64,000 nt of DNA from Mediterranea massiliensis (GTDB taxonomy: Bacteria > Bacteroidota > Bacteroidia > Bacteroidales > Bacteroidaceae): the NCBI GenBank assembly GCA_015060695.1, contig SUYA01000003.1:180941-244940 (forward strand), given 5' to 3'. The notes below the pieces were generated by a model. That model saw nothing but the letters and a program-made list of their open reading frames with translations. It had not been told where the DNA came from and did not search any database. Positions 34,095-44,216 of the stretch are shown here, piece after piece. The position numbers were made by a program, and so were the translations under genes. Position 1 is the first letter of the stretch. Each line of letters starts with the position of its first letter.

Positions 34095-35519
34095 ATGAAA
34101 AATTTTAATCGTCAGTTTGTCTATTTTATCTGTGTCGTTTCGGCCATGGGCGGTTTGCTCTTTGGCTACGATTGGGTGGTGATAGGGGGCGCCAAGCCTT
34201 TCTATGAACTCTATTTCGGAATAGCTTCCAATCCATTTATGCAGGGATTGGCAATGAGTATTGCTTTGGTGGGCTGTTTGCTGGGCGCCATGCTGGCCGG
34301 TGCCATGGCCGACAAGTATGGTCGTAAACCATTGCTTATTATAGCAGCCTTCTTATTTCTTGTTTCGGCCTATGCCACCGGTGCATTCAATGATTTTACC
34401 TGTTTCTTGGTAGCCCGTTGGGTAGGTGGCGTAGGTATTGGGGTAGCTTCGGCCCTGTCGCCTATGTATATTGCCGAGGTATCACCTGCCTACATTCGTG
34501 GTCGCTTGGTTTCTATCAATCAGATGACAATTGTGTTGGGTATCTTGGGTGCCCAGATAGCCAATTGGTTGATAGCCGACGAGATACCGGCCGATGTGGC
34601 AGCCATGCAGGTCAGTGGTACTGCCGAGCTGTTGCGCCAAGCCGACGAGTTTGTGCTACAGTCGTGGAACGGTCAGATGGGTTGGCGTTGGATGTTCTGG
34701 GCCGAAGCCTTTCCGGCTGCCGCCTTTTTGTTGTTGGCATTCTTCATTCCCGAAAGTCCTCGCTGGCAAGCCCTACAAGGGCAGCACAGCAAGGCGGCAT
34801 TGACTTTACAGCGCATTGGTGGAGAAGCGTATGCAGCCGACGAGTTGCAACTGATAGGAAACAGCCTATTGGCCGAAAAAGAACAGGCCGGTATGAAGGC
34901 TCTCTTTGCACCTAAATATCGTTCCATTTTGTTGTTGGGTATTGTCATTGCAGTCTTTCAACAATGGTGCGGCACCAACGTTATCTTCAACTATGCTCAG
35001 GAAATATTCCAAGGAGCGGGCTATTCGGTGGGCGATGTATTGTTTAATATCGTGATAACCGGAGTGGCCAACGTGCTGTTTACCATTGTAGCGCTCTATA
35101 CCGTTGACCGTTGGGGGCGTCGCAGCTTGATGCTGTTTGGGGCTTCCGGTTTGGGCATTATTTACTTGATATTGGGTACCTGTTATTACTTCCACATTAC
35201 CGGTTTCTTTATGGTTATTCTGGTGGTGGCAGCCATTGCCTGCTATGCCATGTCCTTAGGACCGGTAACTTGGGTATTGTTGGCCGAGATATTCCCCAAC
35301 CGAGTGCGTGGCGTTGCTATGGCCACATGTACTTTCTTTCTATGGTTGGGCAGTACGACGCTTACCTTTACCTTCCCACCCATGAATGCGGCCTTGGGCA
35401 GCAGCGGCTCCTTTTGGATCTATTCGGCCATTTGTCTTTGTGGCTTTGCCTACTTTCTGCGCCGCTTGCCCGAAACGAAAGGAAAGTCGTTGGAGCAGTT
35501 GGAAGAGGAACTCTCATGA
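34095..35519 (+). CDS. MFS sugar porter (sugar-proton symporter)
   Basis: A 474-residue inner-membrane protein with 12 hydrophobic segments, of the XylE/GalP/AraE sugar-porter branch. Markers: GGLLFGYDWVVIGGAKPFYE in helix 1, DKYGRKPLL between helices 2 and 3, RWVGGVGIGVASALSPMYIAE, PESPRW after helix 6, QQWCGTNVIFNY in helix 7, DRWGRRSLM, and PETKGKSLEQLEEE at the end. It imports a monosaccharide by proton symport; which one is not readable, but galactose, arabinose or a related sugar would fit the neighbouring galactosidases. The long loop between helices 5 and 6 is slightly extended. Confidence 0.9.
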   Translation: MKNFNRQFVYFICVVSAMGGLLFGYDWVVIGGAKPFYELYFGIASNPFMQGLAMSIALVGCLLGAMLAGAMADKYGRKPLLIIAAFLFLVSAYATGAFNDFTCFLVARWVGGVGIGVASALSPMYIAEVSPAYIRGRLVSINQMTIVLGILGAQIANWLIADEIPADVAAMQVSGTAELLRQADEFVLQSWNGQMGWRWMFWAEAFPAAAFLLLAFFIPESPRWQALQGQHSKAALTLQRIGGEAYAADELQLIGNSLLAEKEQAGMKALFAPKYRSILLLGIVIAVFQQWCGTNVIFNYAQEIFQGAGYSVGDVLFNIVITGVANVLFTIVALYTVDRWGRRSLMLFGASGLGIIYLILGTCYYFHITGFFMVILVVAAIACYAMSLGPVTWVLLAEIFPNRVRGVAMATCTFFLWLGSTTLTFTFPPMNAALGSSGSFWIYSAICLCGFAYFLRRLPETKGKSLEQLEEELS

Positions 35520-35531
35520 ATTGAAAATCAA

Positions 35532-38500
35532 ATGTTAAATGATAATTCTATTATGGTAAAAGCATGGAAAGAGCAGGTGGTAATTCCCACCTACGAAATA
35601 GGAAAGCCTGAGAAAAATCCTATTTTCTTAGAAAAGCGTGTCTATCAGGGTAGTAGTGGGGTAGTCTATCCCTATCCGGTGATAGAAAAGGTGTGTGACG
35701 AAAAGGTTGACAAAACCTACAATGCTGTTTATCTGGAAAACGAATACATCAAAGTGATGATACTGCCCGAATTGGGAGGGCGTGTGCAGATGGCTTACGA
35801 CAAGATTAAGCAACGCCATTTTATCTATTACAATCGCGTCATTAAACCGGCGTTGGTGGGCTTGGCCGGACCGTGGATATCGGGAGGTATAGAATTTAAT
35901 TGGCCACAACATCATCGCCCCAGTACCTATATGCCGATAGATTGCCGCATCGAAGAGAATAACGACGGCAGTGTGACGGTGTGGGTCAGCGAAATGGAAC
36001 GCATGTTCCATCAGAAAGGAATGGCTGGCTTCACCCTTCGTCCCGGTTGTGCCTACTTGGAGATAAAAGGCCGATTGTACAACCGCACCGAGGTGCCGCA
36101 AACATTCCTGTGGTGGGCCAATCCGGCGGTAGCTGTCAACGACCACTACCAAAGCGTTTTTCCACCCGATATTCATGCCGTGTTCGACCATGGTAAGCGG
36201 GCTGTCAGCAGTTTCCCTATAGCCACCGGAACCTATTATAAGATGGACTATAGTGCCGGGGTAGATATTTCTAACTATAAGAACATCTATGTACCTACCA
36301 GTTACATGGCCGTGAATAGTCGCTTCGATTTTGAGGGAGGTTATGAAAACGATACAAAGGCCGGTATGTTACATGTGGCCAGCCACCACGTCAGTCCCGG
36401 AAAGAAGCAGTGGACTTGGGGAAACGGTGACTTCGGACGGGCTTGGGACCGAAACCTAACCGATGAAGATGGCCCTTACATAGAGCTGATGGCCGGTGTA
36501 TATACCGAGAATCAACCAGACTTTACTTGGTTGCAACCATACGAGGAAAAGAGTTTCGTGCAGTATTTCATGCCCTATAGAGAACTGGGTGTGGTGAAGC
36601 AAGCCAGTCGTGACTTGTTGCTCAATGTAGAACCACAAGATGAATCGGGACGAGTGAATCTGAAGCTGTTTGCCACCTCGCACCAAGAGGTACAGGTGGT
36701 TTTGAGAAGCCAACAAGGCGAGGTGTATTATGATAACTTCGTGAGACTATCTCCCGAAAAACTGTTGGATGAAATGATAGATGTACAAGGAGCCGATTTT
36801 ACCGAATTGAGCGTCAGTGTGATGGCCAACGGGCGGGAGTTGCTGACTTGGCAACCCGAACCCGATGAAGTAAAACCGTTGCCCGATGCAGCCGAAGCAG
36901 CTCTGCGCCCTCAAGAAATAAAGACAACCGAGCAACTTTACCTTACCGGTCTGCATTTGGAGCAATATCGCCATGCTACTTACAATCCGGTAGATTATTA
37001 CGAAGAGGCACTTCGTCGCGATCCGTTGGATGTGCGGTGCAACAATGCCTTGGGCTTGTGGTGCATCCGCAAAGGGCAATTTGCAAAAGCAGAGAACTAT
37101 CTGTTGACAGCCGTACAGGTGTTGCAGCGCAGAAATCCGAATCCTTACGACGGCGAACCTATATACAATCTGGGCTTAGCCTTGAAATACCAGGGACGTT
37201 TTAACGAAGCCTACAATCGTTTCCACAAAGCCTGTTGGAATGCCGCTTGGCAAGATGCCGGCTACTTCTCATGCGCTCAGATTTCTGTCCTGCAAGGTCG
37301 ATGGGAGGAGGCACTTGACGAAGTAGAACGCTCGCTGGTGCGCAACTGGCATAACCACAAGGCTCGTGCGTTGAAGGTTGCCATTCTTCGTCATTTGGGA
37401 CGTACAGCAGAGGCTTTAGAGTGGATTGAGGCTTCCTTGCAGATAGATACTTTCAACTTCGGTTGCCGATATGAACGCTGTTTGCTGACCGGCAAATCGG
37501 CCGACTGGGAGGAGTGGAAAGAACTGATGCGTGACGAAGCCCATAATTACGATGAGGTGGCTTTGGATTATTGTGCAGCCGGCTTGTGGCAAGAGGCTGC
37601 CGATTTATGGCAAATAGCCATCCGTCAGGGTGCGGTTACTCCCTTGACCTTCTATTACTTGGGTTGGTGCTTGACGCAAGGCCGTATGCCGGGTGCCTCG
37701 GAAGCCTTTGAACAAGGCAGGCAGGCGATTCCCGACTACTGTTTCCCCAATCGTTTGGAAGCGGTGCTGGCTTTGCAATGTGCCATCGAAGCTAACGGAG
37801 AAGATGCCCGTGCCCCTTATTACTTGGGCAATCTTTATTATGATAAACGACAATATGAGGTGGCTATGAATTTGTGGAAGAAATCAGCTTTGTTGGATGC
37901 CACATTTCCTACGGTGCAGCGTAATTTGGCTTTGGGCTATTTTAATAAAGAGAATCAGGTGGATTTGGCTGTAGAGTGTATGGAGCGAGCCTTCCGATTG
38001 GATAGTACCGATGCCCGTATCTTGATGGAGTTGGATCAGTTGTACAAACGCTTGGGTCGTCCGCACCAAGAACGACTGGACTTCTTGCAGCAATACCCCG
38101 ATTTAATAGCTCAACGCGATGACCTGATATTAGAAGAAGCTACCCTTCTGAATCAGGTAGGCCGTTACAAAGAGGCCATGACACGGATAGATGCTCATCT
38201 GTTTCATCCTTGGGAGGGAGGTGAAGGAAAGGTGTCGGCTCAATATCAATATGCCCGTGTGGAGCTGGCCAAAGAAGCCTTGTCTCAAGGTAAGCCGACT
38301 GAAGCCATTCGCTTGCTTGAAGAGTGTCTGCAATATCCGCATAATTTGGGTGAAGGCAAGCTCTATGGTGCCCAAGAGAATGATTTCTACTACTTCTTGG
38401 GTGAGGCTTACACCGTTTTGGGTGATACAGATAAAGCACGCTGGGCCTGGATGAAAGGAACAGAAGGACCTACCGAACCGGCAGCCGCCCTCTATTACAA

Positions 38501-38843
38501 CGATGCCAAGCCCGATAAGATTTTCTATGCAGCCCTCTGTTATCGTTGCTTGGGATTGAACGATAAAGCATCGGGGCTCTTCTATAAATTGATAAATTAT
38601 GGTGAGAAACATATTTTCGATGAAGTACGGATGGATTACTTTGCCGTATCTTTGCCCGACCTGTTGATATGGGATGATGACCTGAATGTACGTAATAGGG
38701 TACATTGCCATTATATGTTGGCATTAGGAAACTGGGGTATAGGAGAGCAGCGTAAGGCTCTGCATCATTTGCAAGCTGCAGAAACATTGAATAATAATCA
38801 TGCCGGAATTGCAACATTCCGCACATTTATAGAAAGGAAATAA
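35532..38843 (+). CDS. DUF5107 domain protein with C-terminal TPR array
   Basis: A 1103-residue protein with no signal peptide, so probably cytoplasmic. The first ATG is used; MVKAWKEQ (ATG 35553) is an equally good start. Residues about 20-380 are DUF5107 (NPIFLEKRVYQGSSGVVYPYP in parts, ILPELGGRVQMAYDK, GPWISGGIEFNWPQHHRP, YIELMAGVYTENQPDFTW), which resembles a galactose-mutarotase-like beta-sandwich. From about 490 on there are TPR-like helix pairs (ALGLWCIRKGQFAKAENYLL, YYLGWCLTQGRMPGASEAFE, YYFLGEAYTVLGDTDKARWAW). The family often accompanies sugar-use genes, but its activity is unknown. It lies 12 nt after the MFS gene and 4 nt before GH2. Confidence 0.8.
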   Translation: MLNDNSIMVKAWKEQVVIPTYEIGKPEKNPIFLEKRVYQGSSGVVYPYPVIEKVCDEKVDKTYNAVYLENEYIKVMILPELGGRVQMAYDKIKQRHFIYYNRVIKPALVGLAGPWISGGIEFNWPQHHRPSTYMPIDCRIEENNDGSVTVWVSEMERMFHQKGMAGFTLRPGCAYLEIKGRLYNRTEVPQTFLWWANPAVAVNDHYQSVFPPDIHAVFDHGKRAVSSFPIATGTYYKMDYSAGVDISNYKNIYVPTSYMAVNSRFDFEGGYENDTKAGMLHVASHHVSPGKKQWTWGNGDFGRAWDRNLTDEDGPYIELMAGVYTENQPDFTWLQPYEEKSFVQYFMPYRELGVVKQASRDLLLNVEPQDESGRVNLKLFATSHQEVQVVLRSQQGEVYYDNFVRLSPEKLLDEMIDVQGADFTELSVSVMANGRELLTWQPEPDEVKPLPDAAEAALRPQEIKTTEQLYLTGLHLEQYRHATYNPVDYYEEALRRDPLDVRCNNALGLWCIRKGQFAKAENYLLTAVQVLQRRNPNPYDGEPIYNLGLALKYQGRFNEAYNRFHKACWNAAWQDAGYFSCAQISVLQGRWEEALDEVERSLVRNWHNHKARALKVAILRHLGRTAEALEWIEASLQIDTFNFGCRYERCLLTGKSADWEEWKELMRDEAHNYDEVALDYCAAGLWQEAADLWQIAIRQGAVTPLTFYYLGWCLTQGRMPGASEAFEQGRQAIPDYCFPNRLEAVLALQCAIEANGEDARAPYYLGNLYYDKRQYEVAMNLWKKSALLDATFPTVQRNLALGYFNKENQVDLAVECMERAFRLDSTDARILMELDQLYKRLGRPHQERLDFLQQYPDLIAQRDDLILEEATLLNQVGRYKEAMTRIDAHLFHPWEGGEGKVSAQYQYARVELAKEALSQGKPTEAIRLLEECLQYPHNLGEGKLYGAQENDFYYFLGEAYTVLGDTDKARWAWMKGTEGPTEPAAALYYNDAKPDKIFYAALCYRCLGLNDKASGLFYKLINYGEKHIFDEVRMDYFAVSLPDLLIWDDDLNVRNRVHCHYMLALGNWGIGEQRKALHHLQAAETLNNNHAGIATFRTFIERK

Positions 38844-38847
38844 TAAA

Positions 38848-41613
38848 ATGAAACAGTTATATACATTATTGATGGCCTGTTTGCTGGTTTTTACAGCATG
38901 TACATCTATGTCTGACACTTTGGATTTAAGTGGTAAATGGGAAGTAAGTCTGGACAGTATGCAGACGTATCACTCTATTATGCTGCCTGGAACTACTGAT
39001 ATGGCTGGTTTAGGAACCCCCAATACCCTGCAACCAGCGCTGCAGAAACCGCAGGTGTTACACTTGACGCGTAAACATAGTTTTATTGGTGCTGCTTATT
39101 ATCGTCGTACCATTGATGTGCCGGCCAATATGGCTAATCGTCCATTGACGTTGACTTTAGAACGTATTATTTGGCAGAGTCGTTTGTGGATAGACGGCGT
39201 GGAGCATCCTTTCAGTGAAGAATCGTTGGCTACCCCTCATACCTATACCATTCCCGAAGGGTTGAGTGAAGGACGCCATGAGTTGCAGATTTGTATTGAC
39301 AACCGCAAACGGTATGATATTTCTGTCAACGAATTGGCTCATGCTTATACGGAAGATACGCAAGTGAAGTGGAACGGTATACTGGGACGAATGGAATTGA
39401 AAGCCGAAAATCCGGTAAAGATAGCCCATATCGCTACCTATCCTGATGTGGAAAAAGGCGAAGTGCGTGTGTTGACTACTGTGGTGCGCACTTTGCCGGA
39501 GGTGGAAGCGGCCGATTTGATGTTTGAAGTTATACCTCCCGGAAAAGAGACGCATTTATCCCAACAAATGGTAAACAAACTGTTTGATCAAGATACCATC
39601 GAAGTAGAGATTGTCTATCCTTTAGGAGAAGAAGTGCAGTGTTGGAGCGAGCAATCGCCTGCCCTCTATACACTGAATGTGACGAACAAGATGGGCGAAA
39701 AGAGCGAAGTGGTAACCACTACCTTCGGCATGCGTCAATTGGGTAACGATAATGGGCACCTGACCGTGAATGGGCAGCGCATCTTCTTGCGTGGAACGTT
39801 GGAATGTTGCATCTTCCCGTTGTCAGGTACACCTCCGACCGACGATGCCGGTTGGGAGAAGGTATTTACTGCCGCCCGCCAATGGGGGTTAAACCATTTG
39901 CGCTTTCACTCTTGGTGTCCGCCTGAAGCAGCTTTCCGAGTAGCCGACCGCATGGGGTTCTATCTACAAGTAGAGCTGCCTTTGTGGTCACTTACTGTTG
40001 GAAAAGATGAGGCTATGAGTCGTTTCCTATATAAAGAGTTCGACCGTATCAGCCAGTTGTATGGCAACCATCCCTCTTTCTGTTTAATGAGCGTAGGTAA
40101 TGAATTGCAACCAGATTTTGACTTCTTGAACAACTTAGTTCGATACATGAAGCAGAAAGATGATCGTCATCTTTACATGGCCACAACCTTTACCTTTGAA
40201 CGAGGACATGGCCGTCATCCAGAACCGGTGGATGATTTCTTTGTTACTCAGTGGACTGATAACGGATGGGTTCGTGGACAGGGTGTTTTCGATGCCGAAC
40301 CACCTTGTTTTAACAAAGACTATCGTGAGGCGGCACGTGATATTTCCGTACCACTCATCTCTCATGAGATAGGTCAGTATGCCGTCTATCCTAATTTGAA
40401 AGAGATAGAGAAATATAGCGGTACATTGACACCGCTCAATTTCCTGGCAGTGAAGGATGATTTAGAGAAAAAAGGATTGATAGAGAAGGCAGACAGCTAT
40501 CTACAGGCTTCAGGCCGTTTGGCAGCTTTGCTTTATAAAGAAGAGATTGAACGTGCCATGAAGACACCGCAGTTCAGTGGATTCCAGTTGTTGGATTTGC
40601 ATGATTTCCCCGGACAAGGAACTGCTTTGGTAGGTTTGCTCGATGCCTTTTGGGATTCGAAAGGGGTGGCCGAAGCCGATTGGTTCCGTCAGTTTTCGGC
40701 ACCGGTAGTGCCGTTGACACGTTTTGCCAAGGCGGCCTATAAGAGCGATGAATTGTTTACGGCTTCGGTAGAAATAGCCAATTACAGTGGAGAGGCTATA
40801 AAGGACAAACAGATAGGTTGGACGTTGAAAAAGGCTGATGGTGAGGTATTGGCCGAAGGAGTCCTTCCGGCCAAAGTGATAGAAAACGGAACGGTTACTG
40901 AAGTGGGCGAATTACAGGCTACATTGAGCAACGTAAAGCAAGCCGCTAAGTTGACTTTGCAGGTCTCTATTGCCGATACTGATTGGAAAAACTCATGGAA
41001 CATTTGGGTTTATCCACCTCTGCCATCAGTAACGACCGAGAATATTCTGCTTACTCAGCATTTGGAGGAGGCGTTGGAGGCTTTACAGGCTGGAGGTACG
41101 GTTCTGTTGTCGCCGGATAAGAATCAATTGAAAGGTCTGGAAGGAAAGTTCCTGCCGGTATTCTGGAGTCCTGTGCATTTTCCTCGTCAGGCAGGCACTA
41201 TGGGCTTGCTGTGTGATCCGTTGCATCCGGCATTGGCTCATTTCCCAACCGATATGCATAGCGATTGGCAATGGTGGCATCTGATGAAGAACAGTAGGGT
41301 ACTGGTGATTGATTCATTGCCACCCCTGCAACCCATTGTGGAACAGGTAGATAATTTTGCCAATAACCGTCGTTTGGCATCTCTCTTTGAAGCCCGTGTG
41401 GGAAAGGGACGTTTGTTGATGAGTGCCATTTCGTTGCTCGGTTCTGAAGAGTTACAACCCGAACAACTTCAGATGCGCTACAGTTTGTTGAAGTACATGA
41501 CATCTGAGAAATTCGCTCCTGCTACAGAGTTGACTCCCGAACAGTTGAAGGGCTTGTTCCGTAAGTCAGTCTCCAATGAGAAAGGTTTGAGCGCTACTTC
41601 TATTTATGAATAA
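38848..41613 (+). CDS. GH2-family glycosidase, lipoprotein
   Basis: A 921-residue lipoprotein (MKQLYTLLMACLLVFTAC, Cys18). The order is a sugar-binding jelly roll (LDLSGKWEVSLDS, AYYRRTIDVPANM), an immunoglobulin-like domain, a TIM barrel (INGQ-type VNGQRIFLRGTLECC, then HLRFHSWCPPEAAF), and a long C-terminal region. Catalytic residues: Glu419 in SVGNEL (acid/base) and Glu507 in ISHEIGQY (nucleophile). Specificity could be beta-galactosidase, beta-glucuronidase or beta-mannosidase-like; with GH35 next to it, a beta-galactoside in plant polymers is the best guess. It is 4 nt after the DUF5107 gene. Confidence 0.85.
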   Translation: MKQLYTLLMACLLVFTACTSMSDTLDLSGKWEVSLDSMQTYHSIMLPGTTDMAGLGTPNTLQPALQKPQVLHLTRKHSFIGAAYYRRTIDVPANMANRPLTLTLERIIWQSRLWIDGVEHPFSEESLATPHTYTIPEGLSEGRHELQICIDNRKRYDISVNELAHAYTEDTQVKWNGILGRMELKAENPVKIAHIATYPDVEKGEVRVLTTVVRTLPEVEAADLMFEVIPPGKETHLSQQMVNKLFDQDTIEVEIVYPLGEEVQCWSEQSPALYTLNVTNKMGEKSEVVTTTFGMRQLGNDNGHLTVNGQRIFLRGTLECCIFPLSGTPPTDDAGWEKVFTAARQWGLNHLRFHSWCPPEAAFRVADRMGFYLQVELPLWSLTVGKDEAMSRFLYKEFDRISQLYGNHPSFCLMSVGNELQPDFDFLNNLVRYMKQKDDRHLYMATTFTFERGHGRHPEPVDDFFVTQWTDNGWVRGQGVFDAEPPCFNKDYREAARDISVPLISHEIGQYAVYPNLKEIEKYSGTLTPLNFLAVKDDLEKKGLIEKADSYLQASGRLAALLYKEEIERAMKTPQFSGFQLLDLHDFPGQGTALVGLLDAFWDSKGVAEADWFRQFSAPVVPLTRFAKAAYKSDELFTASVEIANYSGEAIKDKQIGWTLKKADGEVLAEGVLPAKVIENGTVTEVGELQATLSNVKQAAKLTLQVSIADTDWKNSWNIWVYPPLPSVTTENILLTQHLEEALEALQAGGTVLLSPDKNQLKGLEGKFLPVFWSPVHFPRQAGTMGLLCDPLHPALAHFPTDMHSDWQWWHLMKNSRVLVIDSLPPLQPIVEQVDNFANNRRLASLFEARVGKGRLLMSAISLLGSEELQPEQLQMRYSLLKYMTSEKFAPATELTPEQLKGLFRKSVSNEKGLSATSIYE

Positions 41614-41631
41614 TCAATATCATCTGTCACT

Positions 41632-43980
41632 ATGAAAAGAATTCTTATTGTTATTGCATCATTCTTTGCTTTTTCCTCATTAGATGCCCAACATATTTAC
41701 GAGTTGACAGAACCGACCTCACCTCGCCCCATTTACGAGGGGCATTTGAAGTTGGGTGGACAAAATCCGAAAGGCGAGCATATAGAGGTGAACAGTTTCT
41801 ATATGTCCATGAATGGAAGTCCCACCATCCCAGTGATGGGTGAATTTCATTATAGTCGTTATCCGGCCGAGCAATGGGAAGAGGAAATACTGAAGATGAA
41901 AGCCGGTGGATTGACGGTAATACCTACCTATATTTTCTGGAATCTACACGAAGAGGTGGAAGGCCGTTTCTGTTGGACGGGTAACAGAGATGTGCGTCGT
42001 TTTATCGAGTTGTGTGCTAAGCATCAGATGCCGGTCATTGTACGTATCGGCCCTTTCTGTCACGGTGAAATACGTAACGGTGGCCTTCCCGACTGGCTTT
42101 TTACCAAGCCGTTGGAAGTGCGTTCCAACGATGTCAATTATTTGAAATATGTAGAACGACTTTACCAGGAGATAGGAAGCCAACTACAAGGACTTTATTT
42201 CAAGGATGGTGGCCCTATTATTGGTTGTCAGATAGAGAATGAGCATCAACATTCGGCTGCTCCGTGGGCCATCTGCTATCCGGGCGAACCGAAAGACCAT
42301 ACTTCGGCTACTTACGATGCCGGTATCACTATGGTGGGTGTAAGTGTACAAGATAAACAGATAACCACGGCTCAGTTGGGTGATCTGCATATGAAGACCT
42401 TGAAACGCATGGCCGAAGAAGCCGGTATTCTTACTCCGCTTTATACAGCAACGGGTTGGGGTAATGCCGCTGTGATAGGCAACGAGGCTATTCCTGTAAC
42501 GGCAGCCTATACCTATCCATTTTGGTCTGAGCCTGCTATGTCACCCTTCTGTATGTTCAAAGACATTCAGCGAGAACCCGACTACAGTCCGGTGCGTTAT
42601 GCTACCGACAGCTTTCCTTCATTCTGTGCCGAGATGGGCGTAGGTATTCAGATGATTTATACCCGTCGCCCCATTGTGCCGGCTCGTTCGTCTGAGGCAT
42701 TGATGGTGCGCACTTTGGGTAGCGGTGCCAACGGTATAGGTTACTATATGTATCATGGCGGCTCTACTCCTCGGCAGATAGGTAATGTGGGTTATATGCA
42801 AGACGAACCGATGGGTATGCCTAAGATTTCTTACGACTTTCAAGCTCCTATTGGTGAGTTTGGTTTGGAAGGAAAAATGTTCCGTCACTTGCGTTTGTTG
42901 CATAGCTTTGTGAATGACTTTGGACACTTGTTGGCTCCCATGCAAGTGGTACTGCCCGATAATTATCGCAACATGACACCCGACAATCGCATCGATTTGC
43001 GTCATTCGGCTCGGATGAAAGAGGGTAGTGGTTTTTTGTTCCTTGTAAACTACCAGGATCACGATACGGCTCGTATTGACCAGAGTAATTTGGTGGTGCG
43101 CTTGAATACCAGTCGTGGCGTTGTGCAGATTCCTGCTCAGGGCACTTTTTCTTTGCCTAAGGATGAAAGTGTGATACTGCCATTTAATCTTTCGTTAGAA
43201 GGTATAGTACTGCGCTACGCCACTGCTCAACCTTTGATGAAGATTGATGACCGTGGTACGCCGCATTACATCTTCTTTGCTTCCGAAGGAATGTCGCCAG
43301 AGTTTGTGTTCGAGAAAGCAACTGTTCGTGGTCGTTCGGTTTATCGTCCGGAGGCCGGAATAGGTAGTACTTTCAGTGTAAGCGACCGTCAAGGTCGTAA
43401 AGTGAAGATTACTACTTTGACTCGCCAGGAAGCATTGAATAGTTGCAAAGTAGGTGGACGTTTGCTTATTACTGAGGCCACCGTGTTGCCCGATTCAGAT
43501 GAAAGTGTTACCTTGCTCAGTATGGATAAGCCTTCGGCTGAATATATACTCTATCCCTCGGTGCGGGGCTGGAAACCTCAAACAGTAACTGTATCTTCTG
43601 TTGTACCTAACTATTCTTATAAGAAGGTAGGCGCCCGTCGGTTGACGGTTCATTTTAATGACTCCTTGCCGGCACCTGATGTGCAAGAATACTTTTTACA
43701 GATAGATTATACAGGCGATGTGGCAATGGCTTTCATGCAGAACGCTTTGGTACAAGACCACTTCTATTACGGTGAACCGTGGATGATTGGATTGAAGCGT
43801 TATCGGGAGCAATTGAAGCAAGAAGACATGAGTTTCTATTTCCGTCCTTTGCGTCGTAATGCACCCTATTTGATAGACTTGCCGGCATCGGTCATTCCCG
43901 ATTTCTCCAAAGGTCCTGTTTGTCGCATCAACAGCGTCAAGGTAGTACCGCAATATCGGTTGAAAGTGCCTGTAAAGTGA
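41632..43980 (+). CDS. GH35 beta-galactosidase
   Basis: A 782-residue exported enzyme (signal MKRILIVIASFFAFSSLDAQ). The GH35 TIM barrel follows: PVMGEFHYSRYPAEQWEEE, PTYIFWNLHEEVEGRF, RIGPFCHGEIRNGGLPDWL, the acid/base Glu204 in GCQIENEH, and the nucleophile Glu334 in FCAEMGVG. The C-terminal 400 residues are beta domains. It removes terminal beta-galactose; RG-I galactan or arabinogalactan side chains are plausible substrates. It ends the AraC-controlled cluster (18-nt gap after GH2). Confidence 0.92.
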   Translation: MKRILIVIASFFAFSSLDAQHIYELTEPTSPRPIYEGHLKLGGQNPKGEHIEVNSFYMSMNGSPTIPVMGEFHYSRYPAEQWEEEILKMKAGGLTVIPTYIFWNLHEEVEGRFCWTGNRDVRRFIELCAKHQMPVIVRIGPFCHGEIRNGGLPDWLFTKPLEVRSNDVNYLKYVERLYQEIGSQLQGLYFKDGGPIIGCQIENEHQHSAAPWAICYPGEPKDHTSATYDAGITMVGVSVQDKQITTAQLGDLHMKTLKRMAEEAGILTPLYTATGWGNAAVIGNEAIPVTAAYTYPFWSEPAMSPFCMFKDIQREPDYSPVRYATDSFPSFCAEMGVGIQMIYTRRPIVPARSSEALMVRTLGSGANGIGYYMYHGGSTPRQIGNVGYMQDEPMGMPKISYDFQAPIGEFGLEGKMFRHLRLLHSFVNDFGHLLAPMQVVLPDNYRNMTPDNRIDLRHSARMKEGSGFLFLVNYQDHDTARIDQSNLVVRLNTSRGVVQIPAQGTFSLPKDESVILPFNLSLEGIVLRYATAQPLMKIDDRGTPHYIFFASEGMSPEFVFEKATVRGRSVYRPEAGIGSTFSVSDRQGRKVKITTLTRQEALNSCKVGGRLLITEATVLPDSDESVTLLSMDKPSAEYILYPSVRGWKPQTVTVSSVVPNYSYKKVGARRLTVHFNDSLPAPDVQEYFLQIDYTGDVAMAFMQNALVQDHFYYGEPWMIGLKRYREQLKQEDMSFYFRPLRRNAPYLIDLPASVIPDFSKGPVCRINSVKVVPQYRLKVPVK

Positions 43981-44005
43981 AGGTGGAAAAAGATAAGGGG
44001 ATATC

Positions 44006-44081
44006 AAAAAAAAGGCGGTGCATCATTATGCCCTCAAATCCGCTAGCCGTTTTCGGCTTCGTAGAGTTATAGCAACCACCT
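44006..44081 (-). ncRNA. Candidate structured RNA or terminator element
   Basis: On the minus strand, GGTGGTTGC (44080-44072) can pair with GCACCGCC (44021-44014) in an 8-bp stem with one bulged U and one G-U pair. Inside it is a small hairpin AGCCG-AAAA-CGGCT (44058-44045), and right after the outer stem are eight U (44013-44006). The form is that of a small RNA of about 75 nt ending in an intrinsic terminator. It is downstream of the orphan nuclease gene in the direction of that gene. No protein makes sense here. Function and start are unknown. Confidence 0.45.
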
Positions 44082-44142
44082 CTATGAGATATGATGTTTT
44101 CTTCATAAGTGATATAAACTATGATGCTTGTATCAAAATTAA

Positions 44143-44194
44143 AATGTATCATTATAATCAAATAAAAAGATTATAATGATACATTATTTTTTTT
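44143..44194 (+). terminator. 17-bp perfect hairpin followed by T-run
   Basis: AATGTATCATTATAATC (44143-44159) pairs perfectly with 44169-44185; the 9-nt loop is AT only, and T8 (44187-44194) follows. On the plus strand it ends GH35 read-through. On the minus strand it is also followed by T-rich sequence, so it may serve the nuclease gene too. Confidence 0.65.
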
Positions 44195-44216
44195 CAGTTT
44201 AATTTGAAAGATTATA

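Noticed and set aside
43937..44161. 74-codon minus-strand frame after GH35
   Set aside because: It runs through the structured element and into the GH35 coding end; composition is not protein-like.
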